Of a DNA stretch of 64,000 bases, positions 20,967 to 31,837 are shown in pieces (the stretch's first letter is position 1; each line of letters opens with the position of its first letter). The notes under the pieces were generated by a model. The model had not been told where the DNA came from, made no database searches, and saw only the letters and a program-made list of their open reading frames with translations. The position numbers and the translations under genes are program-made. This DNA is from Polyporus tsugae (lineage: Eukaryota > Basidiomycota > Agaricomycetes > Polyporales > Polyporaceae). The DNA lies in contig JAHRBS010000010.1 in assembly GCA_024305745.1 (NCBI GenBank), positions 2,115,501-2,179,500 of the forward strand. The letters run 5' to 3'.

Positions 20967-22138
20967 ATGTCCTCCTCCATCAGGCCATCTCGCGGTCCGT
21001 CCCTTCCCTCTAGCTGCCCCCCGTCTCTGCCTGACTGAATTCGCGACTATCAAGGCAGGATAGCTCCTGCATCTGCGCGCCCAGCGAGCGCGTCGTCCAC
21101 GGCCGGTCCACGCCCCAAGCCAGCCATATCGAGCGCGACGTCGTCAACCACCTCCGCTGCGCGAACTCTAACTCAGAATAATGCCCCACGCTCGAAGGTG
21201 ACCAAGACCACGACGGCGCAAGTACCGACCCGGACACGCGTCGAGCCAACATCCAACCGCGTGAGAGCCACCACCACCACCAAGGGAACGCTTCCCGGGG
21301 CCGCAAACAGCGCCTCCTCGTCCAGACCTCCTTCGGCTGCGTCAAAAGGGCATGTGAGCATGAGATTTAACTCTGCAAGACGCGTACATTACCCTGACAC
21401 GTTGTAGACGTGGCCCCTAGCCCAGGAAATCGCACCGGCCTCAGAGCACTCGGAGGCATTACAGGTCGCGGCACAGTCATCCGCATGGAGGTATATGATA
21501 TCCACTCTGGATGTTGAGTTCACGAAGTCCAAGAATGCTGCCCGCGAAGCACTGGATACAAGGAGGAATGAGCTTGCTGCAGAGGAGGCTGACATTGCAG
21601 AAAGTCGTATACGGTTTGAAGCAGAAAGACTCGTGGATTTCTATGACGAGCTTGTGGACAGACAGGTGAGTAACATGCTGCATTCTCGCACAAAGTCTGA
21701 GGACATTTCGCTGGAAGGTTGCCGAGGAGATAGCAACAATCATTCTGCGCTTCAAGGACTTCGAGAGGACTGTAGGCGAGACGACCGCTGCTGCGCTTCG
21801 GCTCACTTCGTTGCCTTTGGATGAGACCACGCATGTCTCCCAGTACAACAGCATGCTGAATCATGTTGGTGCGTTTTGACAATTAAAGGTCAGTTCACTT
21901 CTTTAGCATTAATGGCATGGCACTGGCAGATTCGTTGGAAGACGTGTGCCAGGAACTCGAGGCGCAAGTACTCCGCCTTTCCTCCGACGTTCCTCATAGC
22001 AGTAAACTACCTACAATCCTGCGAGATCTTTCGAATATTTTATCAGGACATGCAGAGAACATAGCTTGTACGATGGATGTTGTCCAACGTTGCAAGGAGA
22101 ATTACCGGATGGGCGTCGCGACCCTAACCCTAATTTAG
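20967..22138 (+). CDS. Hypothetical coiled-coil protein
   Basis: Five exons, 20967-20994, 21055-21353, 21408-21665, 21718-21868 and 21930-22138, sum to 314 residues. The N-terminal third is a low-complexity Ser/Thr/Arg/Pro segment (TTSAARTLTQNNAPRSK). The rest is helical with heptad-like spacing (KSKNAAREALDTRRNELAAE, VDFYDELVDRQ, DSLEDVCQELEAQVLRL). I do not recognise a family; a basic disordered head with a coiled-coil rod would suit a kinetochore or microtubule-associated subunit, but that is a guess. The first intron uses a GTCCGT donor. The third exon could instead start at 21426 without frame change. The stop codon lies 47 nt before the next gene's ATG on the same strand. Confidence 0.65.
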
Positions 22139-22185
22139 CACCTGTGTACTTGATTCGAAAAATTGGATCTCATTCTTGCACCGAG

Positions 22186-24882
22186 ATGAGTGTAGCCACC
22201 GTCGCGGAGCCTTTCCTACTCTCGTCCTATCCTGAGTCTTCCGCATACAAGAAACGCCAAGTTACACCTCTATTTGCGTCGGCACCCTTCGGCAGCAATG
22301 CAGACCCATTTGTCGCCGTAGCCGTCCAGGGAGACGGTGTACATGTCCTCGATGTACGTACTTAGTACTTAGTACTTCCTCTCTTCTTACACAAGGTGCT
22401 GAAGTCCATCAAAGGTCTCTACACTGCATCCGGCGGTTTCGCACATCCTAGGACCGTCGACATCATTTTCATGTTCTCCTGCAACGCGTACAAACCGCAC
22501 GACGGCCGGCACACGTAAATGCGCAAGCTACGCAATTCTCGAGTCTGGTGCGGACGTCCAGCCAGAAGGGAAGGGAAAAACTGTAGTTGCATGGGAGGAG
22601 GAGCTATCTGGGGGTGTATCATCGAGTGCGCAGGACGAGAAAAAGAAGAGGACAACGGTGGTACGTGCATAGACCTCTCTGTCCGAATCACAAATCCTCA
22701 ACTACTCCCTAAGATACCCCATCCGGTGAGCCATGTGTATGCCCCAGAATACCTTCCAGAAAACTTGGTGCTCGTGAGTGCATCCGGGGATCTCTCATTA
22801 TTGGACGAGGATCTCCGAGTGCTACGAGCATGGACACCACAAAATCACCAATCAAGTACACTGCTGAAACATTTTCTTTTCCCGTCCCCCTCATGTTCCT
22901 TCCTACCACCCCATACCGCTTCGACGTATGGAGGTATATCGGTCGCGTTCCTGCGGAGCGGTGATGTCCTCAGACTAGACGTTGTAGGAATGGATGGGGA
23001 GACCATCGCCTCTCTCGGGGAATGTGTCTTGCCTGTGGAAGATACCGTACGTTATCTTTCGCTCCGACGCCGAATAAATTATCGCTGACCCGTCTTTAGG
23101 ACTTGCTTGATATTTCATGCAGCAATGCTGGCTTCATCAGCATCCTCCGTACGTGTTTCGGTTCTTCTACGTCAACCGTCTAATGACCCCGCATACAGTA
23201 CCTTCCGGGACCTGGCTTGCCCTCTCCTTGTCAACATCTCCGTCAGGCTCCCTCTCCATCGTCCAAGCTGCTGAACCGCTCCGCCTTCAAGGCCTCACCT
23301 TCATCGGAACTACTCGCACATCCGAAGCCACGCTGGCCGCACTCACGTCCTCGCACGTCCTGTTGTCTGCCGTCACCTCCGGATCGCCACTGGAAATCGT
23401 CACCCTCCTCTGGGACCTGCGCTATGGCGTTCTCCTCGCGCAGCAATCCATTCCAGTCCCATCCACTCTTCCCCGCCCGAAGAAGCACGGCGCCGTCTTG
23501 CGCCTTCAGGTGTCCCCTCCGCCTGCATCTAGTCCAGGTTCGACCAAGACCAGCACGCTCAGCCTGAACGCGATACTCGTGCTCCACCCCTCACCGGAGA
23601 GGGAGCATCAGGCAGAGCCCGGCAGCGTGCCCGCGCGTTCGACCGTTCTCGTCATCCCAGTGACGGTCTCCCTCACATCCACCATAGCCGCCGCAATGGG
23701 CAAGGCGAACGCCGGTGCGCGCTGGGTGTCAACGAAGCCTGGTGGGCCAATCGCGCAAGGCCAGGGCCAGACGACGCGCGTGGGTCCGGAATTGAGCGCG
23801 GGTGCCCGCAAGGCTCTGCGCGAGATCAAGGCCGCTCTCGACGGGAGTGCGAACGGTAGCACAGCCGCGGTGGAGACCGTGTTCTTCGAGTACGTGAAGC
23901 AACAGAGCAAGGGCAAGGGTACCGCCCAAGGCGAAGAGGAAAGCACGCCTGTCGGATACCCCGTCGTACAGGGTGTGTTGGAATTTGTCCTGCGTGCGCC
24001 GTCGCACGTTCAAAGCAAGGCGCAGACTGCTGCATACTCTTCAAAAATAGTTAGGCATCTGCTGGAAAGCCGGGTGGTCAGCTCATCCATGGTCGAAGGC
24101 GGGGTACTGCCTGCTTTGGCTGAGCGCAACGACTGGGTGAGTAAAAACGCCGGGTTCTTGGCGTACTCCTCCTGACCGTCGTATTCACCCAGGGCACCGC
24201 TGTTCTCGCCATGCGTAAGGTGACAGACCTCCCAGAGAACGACATTATCTCCCTCCTCGGTCAAGTCGTGAAGGCGCACGCTCGGTCAGCCGACGTTAAC
24301 GCAATGCAGGTCGACTCCCCACCCGCGTCGAGAGCCACCCCCGTGCTCCCCACGTTCCTCGCGCAATGCGTCGTCTACCCCTTCACCCCTGCCCTGCAAC
24401 GCACCGCGATCCGGAAACACCTACCCGACGCAGCGGACCTCGTGCCCGTCCTTGAGGTCCTCGATGGGTGGATCGTCCAGCACACCGCAGACAACGCGTT
24501 CGTCTCCGTCACTGCCTCCGACAAACCTACCGAGGGGGAGCCCAGCAACGTCCCGCCCCTCGACAAGGTCCTTGCGTTCCTCCAGAGCCTCCTCGACGCG
24601 TCCTTCCTTGCTCTCCTCGCGCACTCACCGGCGCACAAGCTCCTGGCGCGCCTCAGCGCCCACATCCAGCCCGCACTCGCGCAGACGAACGAGCTCGAGC
24701 TGCTGTGCGGGCCGCTCGAGCCCTTCGCGCGCGCGGCCGCTGCGAAGGCGAAGGCACAGACGGAGGCCAAGGAGGGCGGGAAGCCCGACAGCGGGAAAGA
24801 CTGGCGGCGGAAGAGGAAGCTCGCGCACGAGCAGGCGGGTATTGCGGTTGGGCTGTACCAGGTCGAGGAGCTTGTGCTGTGA
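22186..24882 (+). CDS. NOL11/Utp8-like nucleolar protein (small-subunit processome, putative)
   Basis: Six exons, 22186-22353, 22415-22660, 22714-23046, 23100-23148, 23199-24136 and 24193-24882, give 807 residues. The N-terminal about 450 residues look like a beta-propeller (short strands such as VAVAVQGDGVHVLD, LVLVSASGDLSLLDEDLRVL). The C-terminal part is alpha-helical, with FLAQCVVYPFTPALQRTAIRKHLP and LVPVLEVLDGWIVQ, which resembles the C-terminal domain of NOL11/Utp8. Such proteins act in the t-UTP module of the small-subunit processome for pre-rRNA transcription and processing. The assignment rests on domain architecture and remembered motifs, so it is tentative. The second exon start was picked because it alone keeps the frame and the LGPSTSFSC block. 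Confidence 0.7.
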
Positions 24883-25473
24883 CGATAGGCTGTACTTACT
24901 TGGCGAATATGTTGACATGTATGATGTATTCGCAGAAACGATAATGAGATGTTGAGCTGACGTTACGACATGTTGATCGGCGCAACGAATTTGACAGCGA
25001 TAAAACGACAGCGTTCATTGAGGGTGCTATTCTACATGTCTCGGTAAGTTCCGATGTGCAGGAGGTTGTGCAAGATGGGTGCTGGCGGTGACTGCGGGGT
25101 ATCTATGTAAAAAGGGAAGAAAAAATAAGGAACTAGCGAAAAAGTAGGTGTCGTGAGGCGCGAAGGCGTACTTGCTATAACGAGGGTGGAGGATCGGATG
25201 TGTGGATGGTACAGCATGCGAAGAAGAGAAGAATTCGACGGAAAGAGTTCATGCACCGTGGGCGAGAGACGAAAGCAAAAAATGCAGAGAGATGGAATAT
25301 AGCTCGTGAGTCGTAACTTGGCGTCAGGGTCGTCACAGATTAACGTATAATTTACGCAGTCTAGTATATGCCTGCCTAGAATACTAGTTTCGGTCAGCAA
25401 CATGCAAGGCAATTTCGGGCGAGGGACGTATTCACCTCCAGACCAGGCATGCTCGCCACCATTACAACAGCGA
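24883..25473. other. Convergent intergenic region
   Basis: This lies between the stops of the NOL11-like gene (plus) and the large disordered protein (minus). It is AT-richer than its neighbours. No gene is supported. Confidence 0.5.
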
Positions 25474-27522
25474 TCACGCGCCCCACTCCTCGAGGCTCCC
25501 TCCATACCCATGTCTCATGCTCCACGTCCCGACCACCCCACCTACTCTCGCGTTCGCGTACCGCTCCTCCGACCGCGCACGCCCCGCGCCCATGCTCAGC
25601 CCGCTCCCGCTCTCCGTACCAGCAGCACCAAGCAGCCAGCTCGTCCACCAGCCGACCTTGTCCCCGTCGCTGTCGTCGTCCCGCGCCTTCCCTTTCCCTT
25701 TCCCTTTGGGATCGCGACCGCGGTTTTTCCCCTTCCCGTTCGGTTTCGAGCGGGTCTTGGTGGCGAAGAACTTGGACGAGGGCCCCTCCGGTTTGGAGTT
25801 CGAGTACGGTTCAGATGGTTCGATGAACGAGATACGCCTTGGGGTGGACGTGCCGGACGAGCCTCCGCTCTTACTGCGTCCGAGACCGAACAGGTCGGGC
25901 ATGCTGAGCATGGACGGAGAGGGCGAGGGTATGGCGGGACTGGCAGAGACGGGAGTGGAAGGGGTAGAGCTCTTCTTCAAAGAGGACTGCTTGGGAGGGG
26001 ACTGCCCGCGAGACATGGTGTGCCGACCCTTGGTGAAGAGCCGGGAAACTGATGCGGTCGCAGTAGACGTGCTAGAAACTGGCGCAACGGTGGGAGGGGA
26101 TAGAAGAGAAGGCCTAGGACGAGGTGGTGTGGAGTGAGTGGAGGAAGAACGATGCTTGCGAGGTGATTGTGAACAAGAGCGCTGCTTCTCCAGGATATGT
26201 CGGAGAGACTCGACTGTGCGGTCGACATGGAGAGTCGCCGAATCGGAGGATGTCGAGGAAGTCGACAATTCTTCGATAGGCGGCGTTAGCGGGCGGGGCT
26301 GTCTAAGCGCAGGAGAGCCGTTAACGGGAGTCATTGAACGCGAGGACAGTGAGGTAGAAGAGCAGATAGATGGCGCTTCAACATGTATTGCTGGCGGGGG
26401 AACGCGACGTCGCTTCGCCGTGGATGTACTGCTACTTGAGGATCTGCGACGGGTTCTTGAAGTGGGTGGGGAAGAGGAACTAGAGTGCGAGCCGCGGGGC
26501 ATGACGTAGGACGCAAGTATTTCGGCTGCTCGACTACTTCGACGCTCGGCTTGAGCGGGAGCCGACGCCGGCGTGGCCAGCTCCGGTTCTGTGGTGGAGG
26601 TTGCGAAAGCGGTCTGTTGGGGAAGAGGCGTCGATGGCGCGCGCGACGAAGGACGGACGCCGAGGGTAGAAGGGAGGGCGATCAAATCGGCGGCTTCAGA
26701 GGAGTCGATATACATAGTTATCGCACGTGGAGCGGCAGCAACGAAGTCTCTACGCTCATGCGCAGAGAGCTGCAGATTGGTGGTAGACTGGGACGCCTGG
26801 TGATTCTGCCGTCGGAAATCCGCAGATGAGTGGCGGTCTGACCTTGACTGCATACGCTCCGAGAGACCTGATATACTTGGCAGGCTCTGGCTAACAGATT
26901 CTCCGAAGGGAGGGTGGGAGTCTTCTTCGTCTGAGCTATCACCATTAACGAGGCCCTCCACGCCCCTCGTGATCTCGTCCAAGTCGTCCATCCAGGATCG
27001 CTGCTGATCCCTATTGCTTCGGATGCGCGAAGTCAAGCGCTGTGCCCTTTCCTCGAGATGACGATCCGCGACAGCATCGGTGGCAAGGACCGCTGAAAGG
27101 CTCGACTGTGTAGAGATGGACGACTGAAGGAGAGCGTTGGACATCTCGAGTGCGTGGACGCTGCGTTCGAGGAGGGAGTCGAGATATGGATCGCTGCTGG
27201 AGTTCGAGATGGACTTGTGCCTTCTATGGCTGCTCCGCGAGGTCGCCTGAGAACGGCGTGCGCGCCGAGGGGAAGCGGGGAGGCTACTTGGGATGTACGT
27301 AACCGAAGTCTCTGGCTCGCTCTGGTCCGTGTCTTCGTCGGCCTCTTCTGCACTATCTGAATACGCCGGGGGCTGCTCTGAGGGAATCTCCGCGAGGTAG
27401 GGGTGTCGTTGTAGCGATGGGGAGGTGTAGACGGGAAGGGCGGTAACAGTCGAATCCGAAGAAAGGCGAAAGGCAGAGACCCGTTTCTTGTGGTGGCCAC
27501 GGCGATTTGAAAGAGCGAACAT
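25474..27522 (-). CDS. Large low-complexity hypothetical protein
   Basis: One intronless open frame of 682 residues, unusually long for this intron-rich region. Most of it is Ser/Thr/Pro/Arg-rich and predicted disordered. Two better-ordered parts stand out: a helical block at about residues 112-195 (DPYLDSLLERSVHALEMSNA ... WMDDLDEITRGVEGLV) and a short segment TVESLRHILEKQ at about residue 437. Near the C-terminus it has a Lys/Gly-rich basic run and WWTSWLLGAAG. I do not recognise a family. The helical block could be a dimerisation region. Coding status is supported by length, the GC-rich third positions and a normal distance to both neighbours. Confidence 0.75.
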   Translation of the reverse strand: MFALSNRRGHHKKRVSAFRLSSDSTVTALPVYTSPSLQRHPYLAEIPSEQPPAYSDSAEEADEDTDQSEPETSVTYIPSSLPASPRRARRSQATSRSSHRRHKSISNSSSDPYLDSLLERSVHALEMSNALLQSSISTQSSLSAVLATDAVADRHLEERAQRLTSRIRSNRDQQRSWMDDLDEITRGVEGLVNGDSSDEEDSHPPFGESVSQSLPSISGLSERMQSRSDRHSSADFRRQNHQASQSTTNLQLSAHERRDFVAAAPRAITMYIDSSEAADLIALPSTLGVRPSSRAPSTPLPQQTAFATSTTEPELATPASAPAQAERRSSRAAEILASYVMPRGSHSSSSSPPTSRTRRRSSSSSTSTAKRRRVPPPAIHVEAPSICSSTSLSSRSMTPVNGSPALRQPRPLTPPIEELSTSSTSSDSATLHVDRTVESLRHILEKQRSCSQSPRKHRSSSTHSTPPRPRPSLLSPPTVAPVSSTSTATASVSRLFTKGRHTMSRGQSPPKQSSLKKSSTPSTPVSASPAIPSPSPSMLSMPDLFGLGRSKSGGSSGTSTPRRISFIEPSEPYSNSKPEGPSSKFFATKTRSKPNGKGKNRGRDPKGKGKGKARDDDSDGDKVGWWTSWLLGAAGTESGSGLSMGAGRARSEERYANARVGGVVGTWSMRHGYGGSLEEWGA

Positions 27523-27945
27523 GGCTGAGAAGGGATTTAAGACGCGTACGCGCCCCGAGACGAGTCAGAGAGAGACGCGGGTGTGTGGAGACGGTAAAGA
27601 GGGTAGAGTTGTTGGTGTGGTCCTGGAGGACAGGATCTCAGCGCTCAGCGCGCGCCATGCGGCCCCAGAGCCTCGTGTATGCTGTTATGCCTTGTTTGTA
27701 CCTGACCTCCGACGTCCCCTGCAGCAATCTTCTCCGGATGTGATCTCCATGTTTCAAACGACTCCAGGTAATCAATTTCGGGTAACCTTGCTACACTGCT
27801 CTATATCTACTGCTCTACATGAAAAACACACTGTGCAGCGTGCGACCAAAGTCCGGCGTACATACAACTTTACATAAACCAAGTGGGAATGATCATGGTG
27901 ATAGATCCGATAGCGCACCCTCCAGAGTCACCTCGAGTCAACTTA
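27523..27945. other. Intergenic region upstream of the disordered-protein gene
   Basis: This lies between two minus-strand genes. It holds the promoter of the gene starting at 27,522 and the 3' flank of the first PGC1-like gene. Nothing else is seen. Confidence 0.5.
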
Positions 27946-29368
27946 TCAGGCCTTGACGGCACCGGCTGCGACGCGTGGGACCGCGATAGCAGCAGGGCTA
28001 TCTTCAAGCATGTCCAGCGTCCTGCACGGCCCCCCAAACTTCTTCAGGTAGTAGTGCGCCAGCGTCTCCCACAGCATGCGCGATGGGAAGTAATACCGCG
28101 GCGACGTCCAGAGGAACGTACTACTATGGTCCTTCATAACGCCGTCGTAGTCACCTGCAACCAAACGTGAGCCTCGCCCGCTCTCCCACTGGCACGAGCT
28201 GCATGCGCGCATACCTCGGAGGGTCTCGCGGAGGGCGAGCCAATCGCCAGTCTTGTCGGTCAATATTACATCCACGCCCCATCGAACAGCCTTTCGAAGC
28301 GCATGAATAAGCTCGCAGCAGAAGGCACCTCGGAACAGGTTGACACACCTCGAGCATCTGGATGGGCTCGTTCACCGTCCACACCGCGACCTTCTTGCCC
28401 ACCCGCCTGCACTCCTCCCTGAACCGCTGGCCCTCCCACGTCGCGAGGATGCTGAAGTTGATCGAGAACACCTCGCAGCTGTCCCAGAAGTACTCCCTCG
28501 CCCACGGGAGGCTCACGCCGATGTACGAGCGCTTGCAGTACGGCAGGATCGTCTTCGCGTGCGCGATGAACCGCGGGTGCCAGAGCCCGAGCAGGATGCG
28601 CGGCGCGAGGTCGACCTCCCAGTTCGGTTGTGCGGATATGATATCGTGCATGAGAGTGAAAAGGTGCAGAGGCTCGTTGAACACCTTCACGTCGATGTCG
28701 AAAGTGATATGGTGGTTTTCGGGCTACACGCAGGGCACAATGAGAGTTTGTTCCTCTGAACCGGGGACAAAATGACACGCACCTTCATGAGCAACGCAAC
28801 CGTCTCAGAAAACGTAGGGATAGGCTGTTGGGGCTCTTTGCGTGTCCTGAGGTGTTCCATGCCTTCTAGCCCGTACCAGTTCTGCTCCTTAATCTTTCCT
28901 GGTTGCGTGGACCCTCAGATTCAGTAAACACCCACTGAAATGCACAGCTACTCACCCTTCCCATTCGTCGTCCTATCCAACGCTGCGCTCGGGCGTGAAC
29001 GGTAGCCAATACAGGGGTACACGCGCGAACATACTCGGATCGTGGAACATTATGACCACATCGTCAAGCGAGACGTGCACGTCTGTCTCGCCGCCTCAGT
29101 CAGCGATCGCGCGACTCACGCGAGCAAGCAAACACATTAAGCACTCACCGCTCTCGACCGCCTCCGCCCCATCCCGAATCGCGCGCTCGAAGCTTGCCAG
29201 CGTGTTCTCGGGGAACGCAGCAGACGCCTGCCCGAGTGCGAATTCCCGGCGACACGGCGCGAATCCGTCAGTTCACAAGTGCGCGCATCGCCGAGAGCGC
29301 GTCCAACCACTCACCCCGCGGTGGCCCCAGCACTGCGGCAGCGTCCTAGGCCTTGTCGACTCGCCCAT
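27946..29368 (-). CDS. PGC1: Glycerophosphodiester phosphodiesterase-family protein, copy A (Pgc1-like)
   Basis: Eight exons (minus order): 29368-29315, 29227-29149, 29082-29035, 28982-28956, 28898-28783, 28723-28349, 28290-28215 and 28154-27946; 327 residues. GDPD motifs: CWGHRG (His16), FPENTLASFE (Glu25), ESDVHV (Glu43, Asp45) and MFHDP (His58, Asp59). Downstream, ILLGLWHP, AVWTVNEP and DVILTDK resemble yeast Pgc1, a phosphatidylglycerol-specific phospholipase C. Likely reaction: cleavage of phosphatidylglycerol or glycerophosphodiesters. No membrane segment is obvious apart from the C-terminal region, which is helical. A tandem paralogue lies 1.1 kb upstream on the same strand, with six internal exons of exactly the same lengths. 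Confidence 0.92.
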
Positions 29369-30478
29369 TGTCGTCGGTTCTAGGAAGAAGGGGGAGGGGG
29401 AGGAAGATAGGGAAGCAGCAGGGTATTATGGCAGGGGCCGAGTCCGGGTTATCCAGAGGGGCGCGCTGATGTCCTGCGAACGGTATTTATACAGAAACTC
29501 CACCGTCTTGGTTGTATCAACGTCAAGTAACGCAAACAACGTAATGCGGAAACTGTCCGGCGAGGCTCGGGTCTCGCCTGGGTACTGGCAGTGCCTGACT
29601 CAGTGACTGTTCGCAGCGCTGAGCGGAAGGCCACCCGAGTCCGATGCCAATTCGCACATGACAATATCACCCGCTCAACGTTCCTCGTCCGGCGTATCAG
29701 TACTACTACTATTGAGTAAGTACTGAGGCGTGAGGAACGTTTACGCGTGCGTCGTCGAAGGCAAATCACGATTGTAGAGACCGAACGTGCATGGGGAACA
29801 ACGTTCACATGCATTCCCGAACGGTTGTAATGTCGCTGAGCGATAACGATTACTGTAACGAACGTGGTCATACGCAGTACCCTCAGGGGCGCGCAGTTAT
29901 GTAAGCTTGGAGCTTTGAAGCTTCGCGCAAACCTGGCTCAAGGCTCAACGCGCTGTCAAGTCAATGATTACAACGTCACTAGTAGCCGCTGCACTTCAGC
30001 AACACATTAACATTTCTTCTCAGACAGCTACAGCAGTTGAAGTGCCGTCGACCAGGTGCACTGAAATCGCGAATGGGAGAAAATGCGTTCGATCAGCAGA
30101 TATGGACGACTTCATAACTGCCTGCGCACCTTGGAAGACACAACTTGAATAAAAAGTCATTATCGAAGCCAGGGTGACCCACTGTGCTCCAATAGCCTGA
30201 CTGAAATAATGACCAAGCACAAATTTTGTGAGTCCGTAGAGATATCAGATTAGAGAGGTGGTTATATGCGACTAGCTGTCTGAGAGGGGATGTCGGAAAT
30301 AGCGGAGTCCGACTAACTACTTGGGAAGGGATAGGCTGAGGTATACACAAATGATTCTATGGCAAGCAGATAACCAAGACAGCAAGCAATCCTGAAAATC
30401 CATGGTGTGAACAGCGTGGAGGGATAAAACAGCGCGATTGTCTATATGGAAGTCGTCACAGTTCGTCATGCATGTTGT
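29369..30478. other. Spacer between the tandem PGC1-like genes
   Basis: About 1.1 kb containing the promoter of copy A and the 3' flank of copy B. Short frames on both strands have no motif, and none can be spliced into a plausible protein. No transposon or direct repeat flanking the duplication was seen by eye. Confidence 0.45.
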
Positions 30479-31837
30479 TTAAGAAACAAGGGGTAACGGT
30501 TCGATAGCGTCGAACTTGCGGAAAGGGCCTGCGTAACCTTCCAGGTACACATGGTCGCGACGGCGCAAGAGCATCTGCATGGGCGTGTAGAACTCGAGCG
30601 TCGTCCAATAGAACATGCGACCATGTTGCGCAGCGATCTTGTCGTAGTCCACTGCGGTACAAGAGATTCAGTCACCAAGTAAAATGGCATATACGTCGAG
30701 CATACCTTGGAGGGCTGACCGAAGGTCCAACCACGTCTTCGTAACATCGGTAATGATCACGTCAATTCCCCACCTAACCGCCTGTGCAACGCGGTCAGCA
30801 CCCCTACGCGCGTCGTGACATAGCGGAGCGGGTCACGCACCTCGACCATGTGCTCCGGGTCGTTCACCGTCCAAGCCATGACCTTCTTTCCTGCCTCCTT
30901 GCAGTCTTTCCGGAACTTGGCGCCGTCTGCCATGGCAAGCGTCGAGAACTTGATGGAGAACACGTCGCAGGAGTCCCAGAAGTACTTGCGCGCGGTCGCG
31001 ATGCTTTGGCCAATGTACGACCGACGGCAGTACGGCAGGTGCGTCTTCGCGTGCGGAAGGAAGCTCGGGTGCCAGAGACCCAGAAGGATCCGCGGCGCGA
31101 GGGCGGTCTCCCAGTCCGCCTGGGCCGAGATGGTCTTGTGCATAAGCGCGAAGAGGTGAGCGGGCTTGTTCTGGACCTTGACGTCGACGTTAAACTTGAC
31201 GTGACGGTTCTCGGGCTGTCGCAACGATTTAGATTCCGCAACGAAAACGGATAAAGCGAGAGTGTTTACCTTCATGAGTAGGTTGATGGTCTCTTCGAAC
31301 GTCGCGAGTGGCTGCCTGGGCTCCTTGATAGTCCGTAGGCTCTGAATTCCACCTTCGCCATACCACAATTTCTCCCTGATGAAACCTAAGAAGACAATAA
31401 TGAGCGGCCACTGACGCGCTCTGCCGGAGTTCCCTACCTGTGCCATCTGTGACGCGGTCTAGCGCTGGAAAGACACGTCAGAAAGTGAGTAAACGCGTCC
31501 AAACCTGTGAAGCATGACGGGCAGACACTCACAAGGGTCGTGAAACATAATGACGACGTCGTCTACTGATACGTGGACATCTGTCTCGCTGGTGTCACGA
31601 ACTCAAGCGGATCATGGGGGTATGTTGGGAAAATACCGCTCTCAATACCCTCGGCGCCGTCGCGGATGGCGGCTTCAAAGCTGGCGAGCGTGTTCTCGGG
31701 AAAGCGGGAAGAAGCCTGTTACGCGTTGTGGGCAGTCAAGAAACGACACAGGAGGAAGCTGATCCATCACACACTCCGCGGTGACCCCAGCACTCGGGCA
31801 TGACGTTGGGGTTCGGGGCGGCGGGCGTGGGGGACAT
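30479..31837 (-). CDS. PGC1: Glycerophosphodiester phosphodiesterase-family protein, copy B (Pgc1-like)
   Basis: Eight exons (minus order): 31837-31775, 31715-31637, 31580-31533, 31464-31438, 31385-31270, 31215-30841, 30781-30706 and 30651-30479; 318 residues. Motifs match copy A: ECWGHRG, FPENTLASFE, ESDVHVS, MFHDP, ILLGLWHP, AWTVNDP and DVIITDV. Exons 2-7 are 79, 48, 27, 116, 375 and 76 nt in both copies, so the pair arose by tandem duplication. An in-frame upstream ATG (minus position 31948) would add 37 residues beginning MASAITLSNSLRPSLIRSPS, rich in Ser and Arg and free of acidic residues, which looks like a mitochondrial presequence. Yeast Pgc1 degrades phosphatidylglycerol and so limits the cardiolipin precursor pool, so a mitochondrial form is plausible. 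I annotate the downstream start because it aligns with copy A. Confidence 0.9.

Noticed and set aside
22121..22133. Telomere-like ACCCTAACCCTAA inside the coiled-coil gene
   Set aside because: Only two units, and they are codons of the last exon just before the stop. This is chance, not an interstitial telomere.
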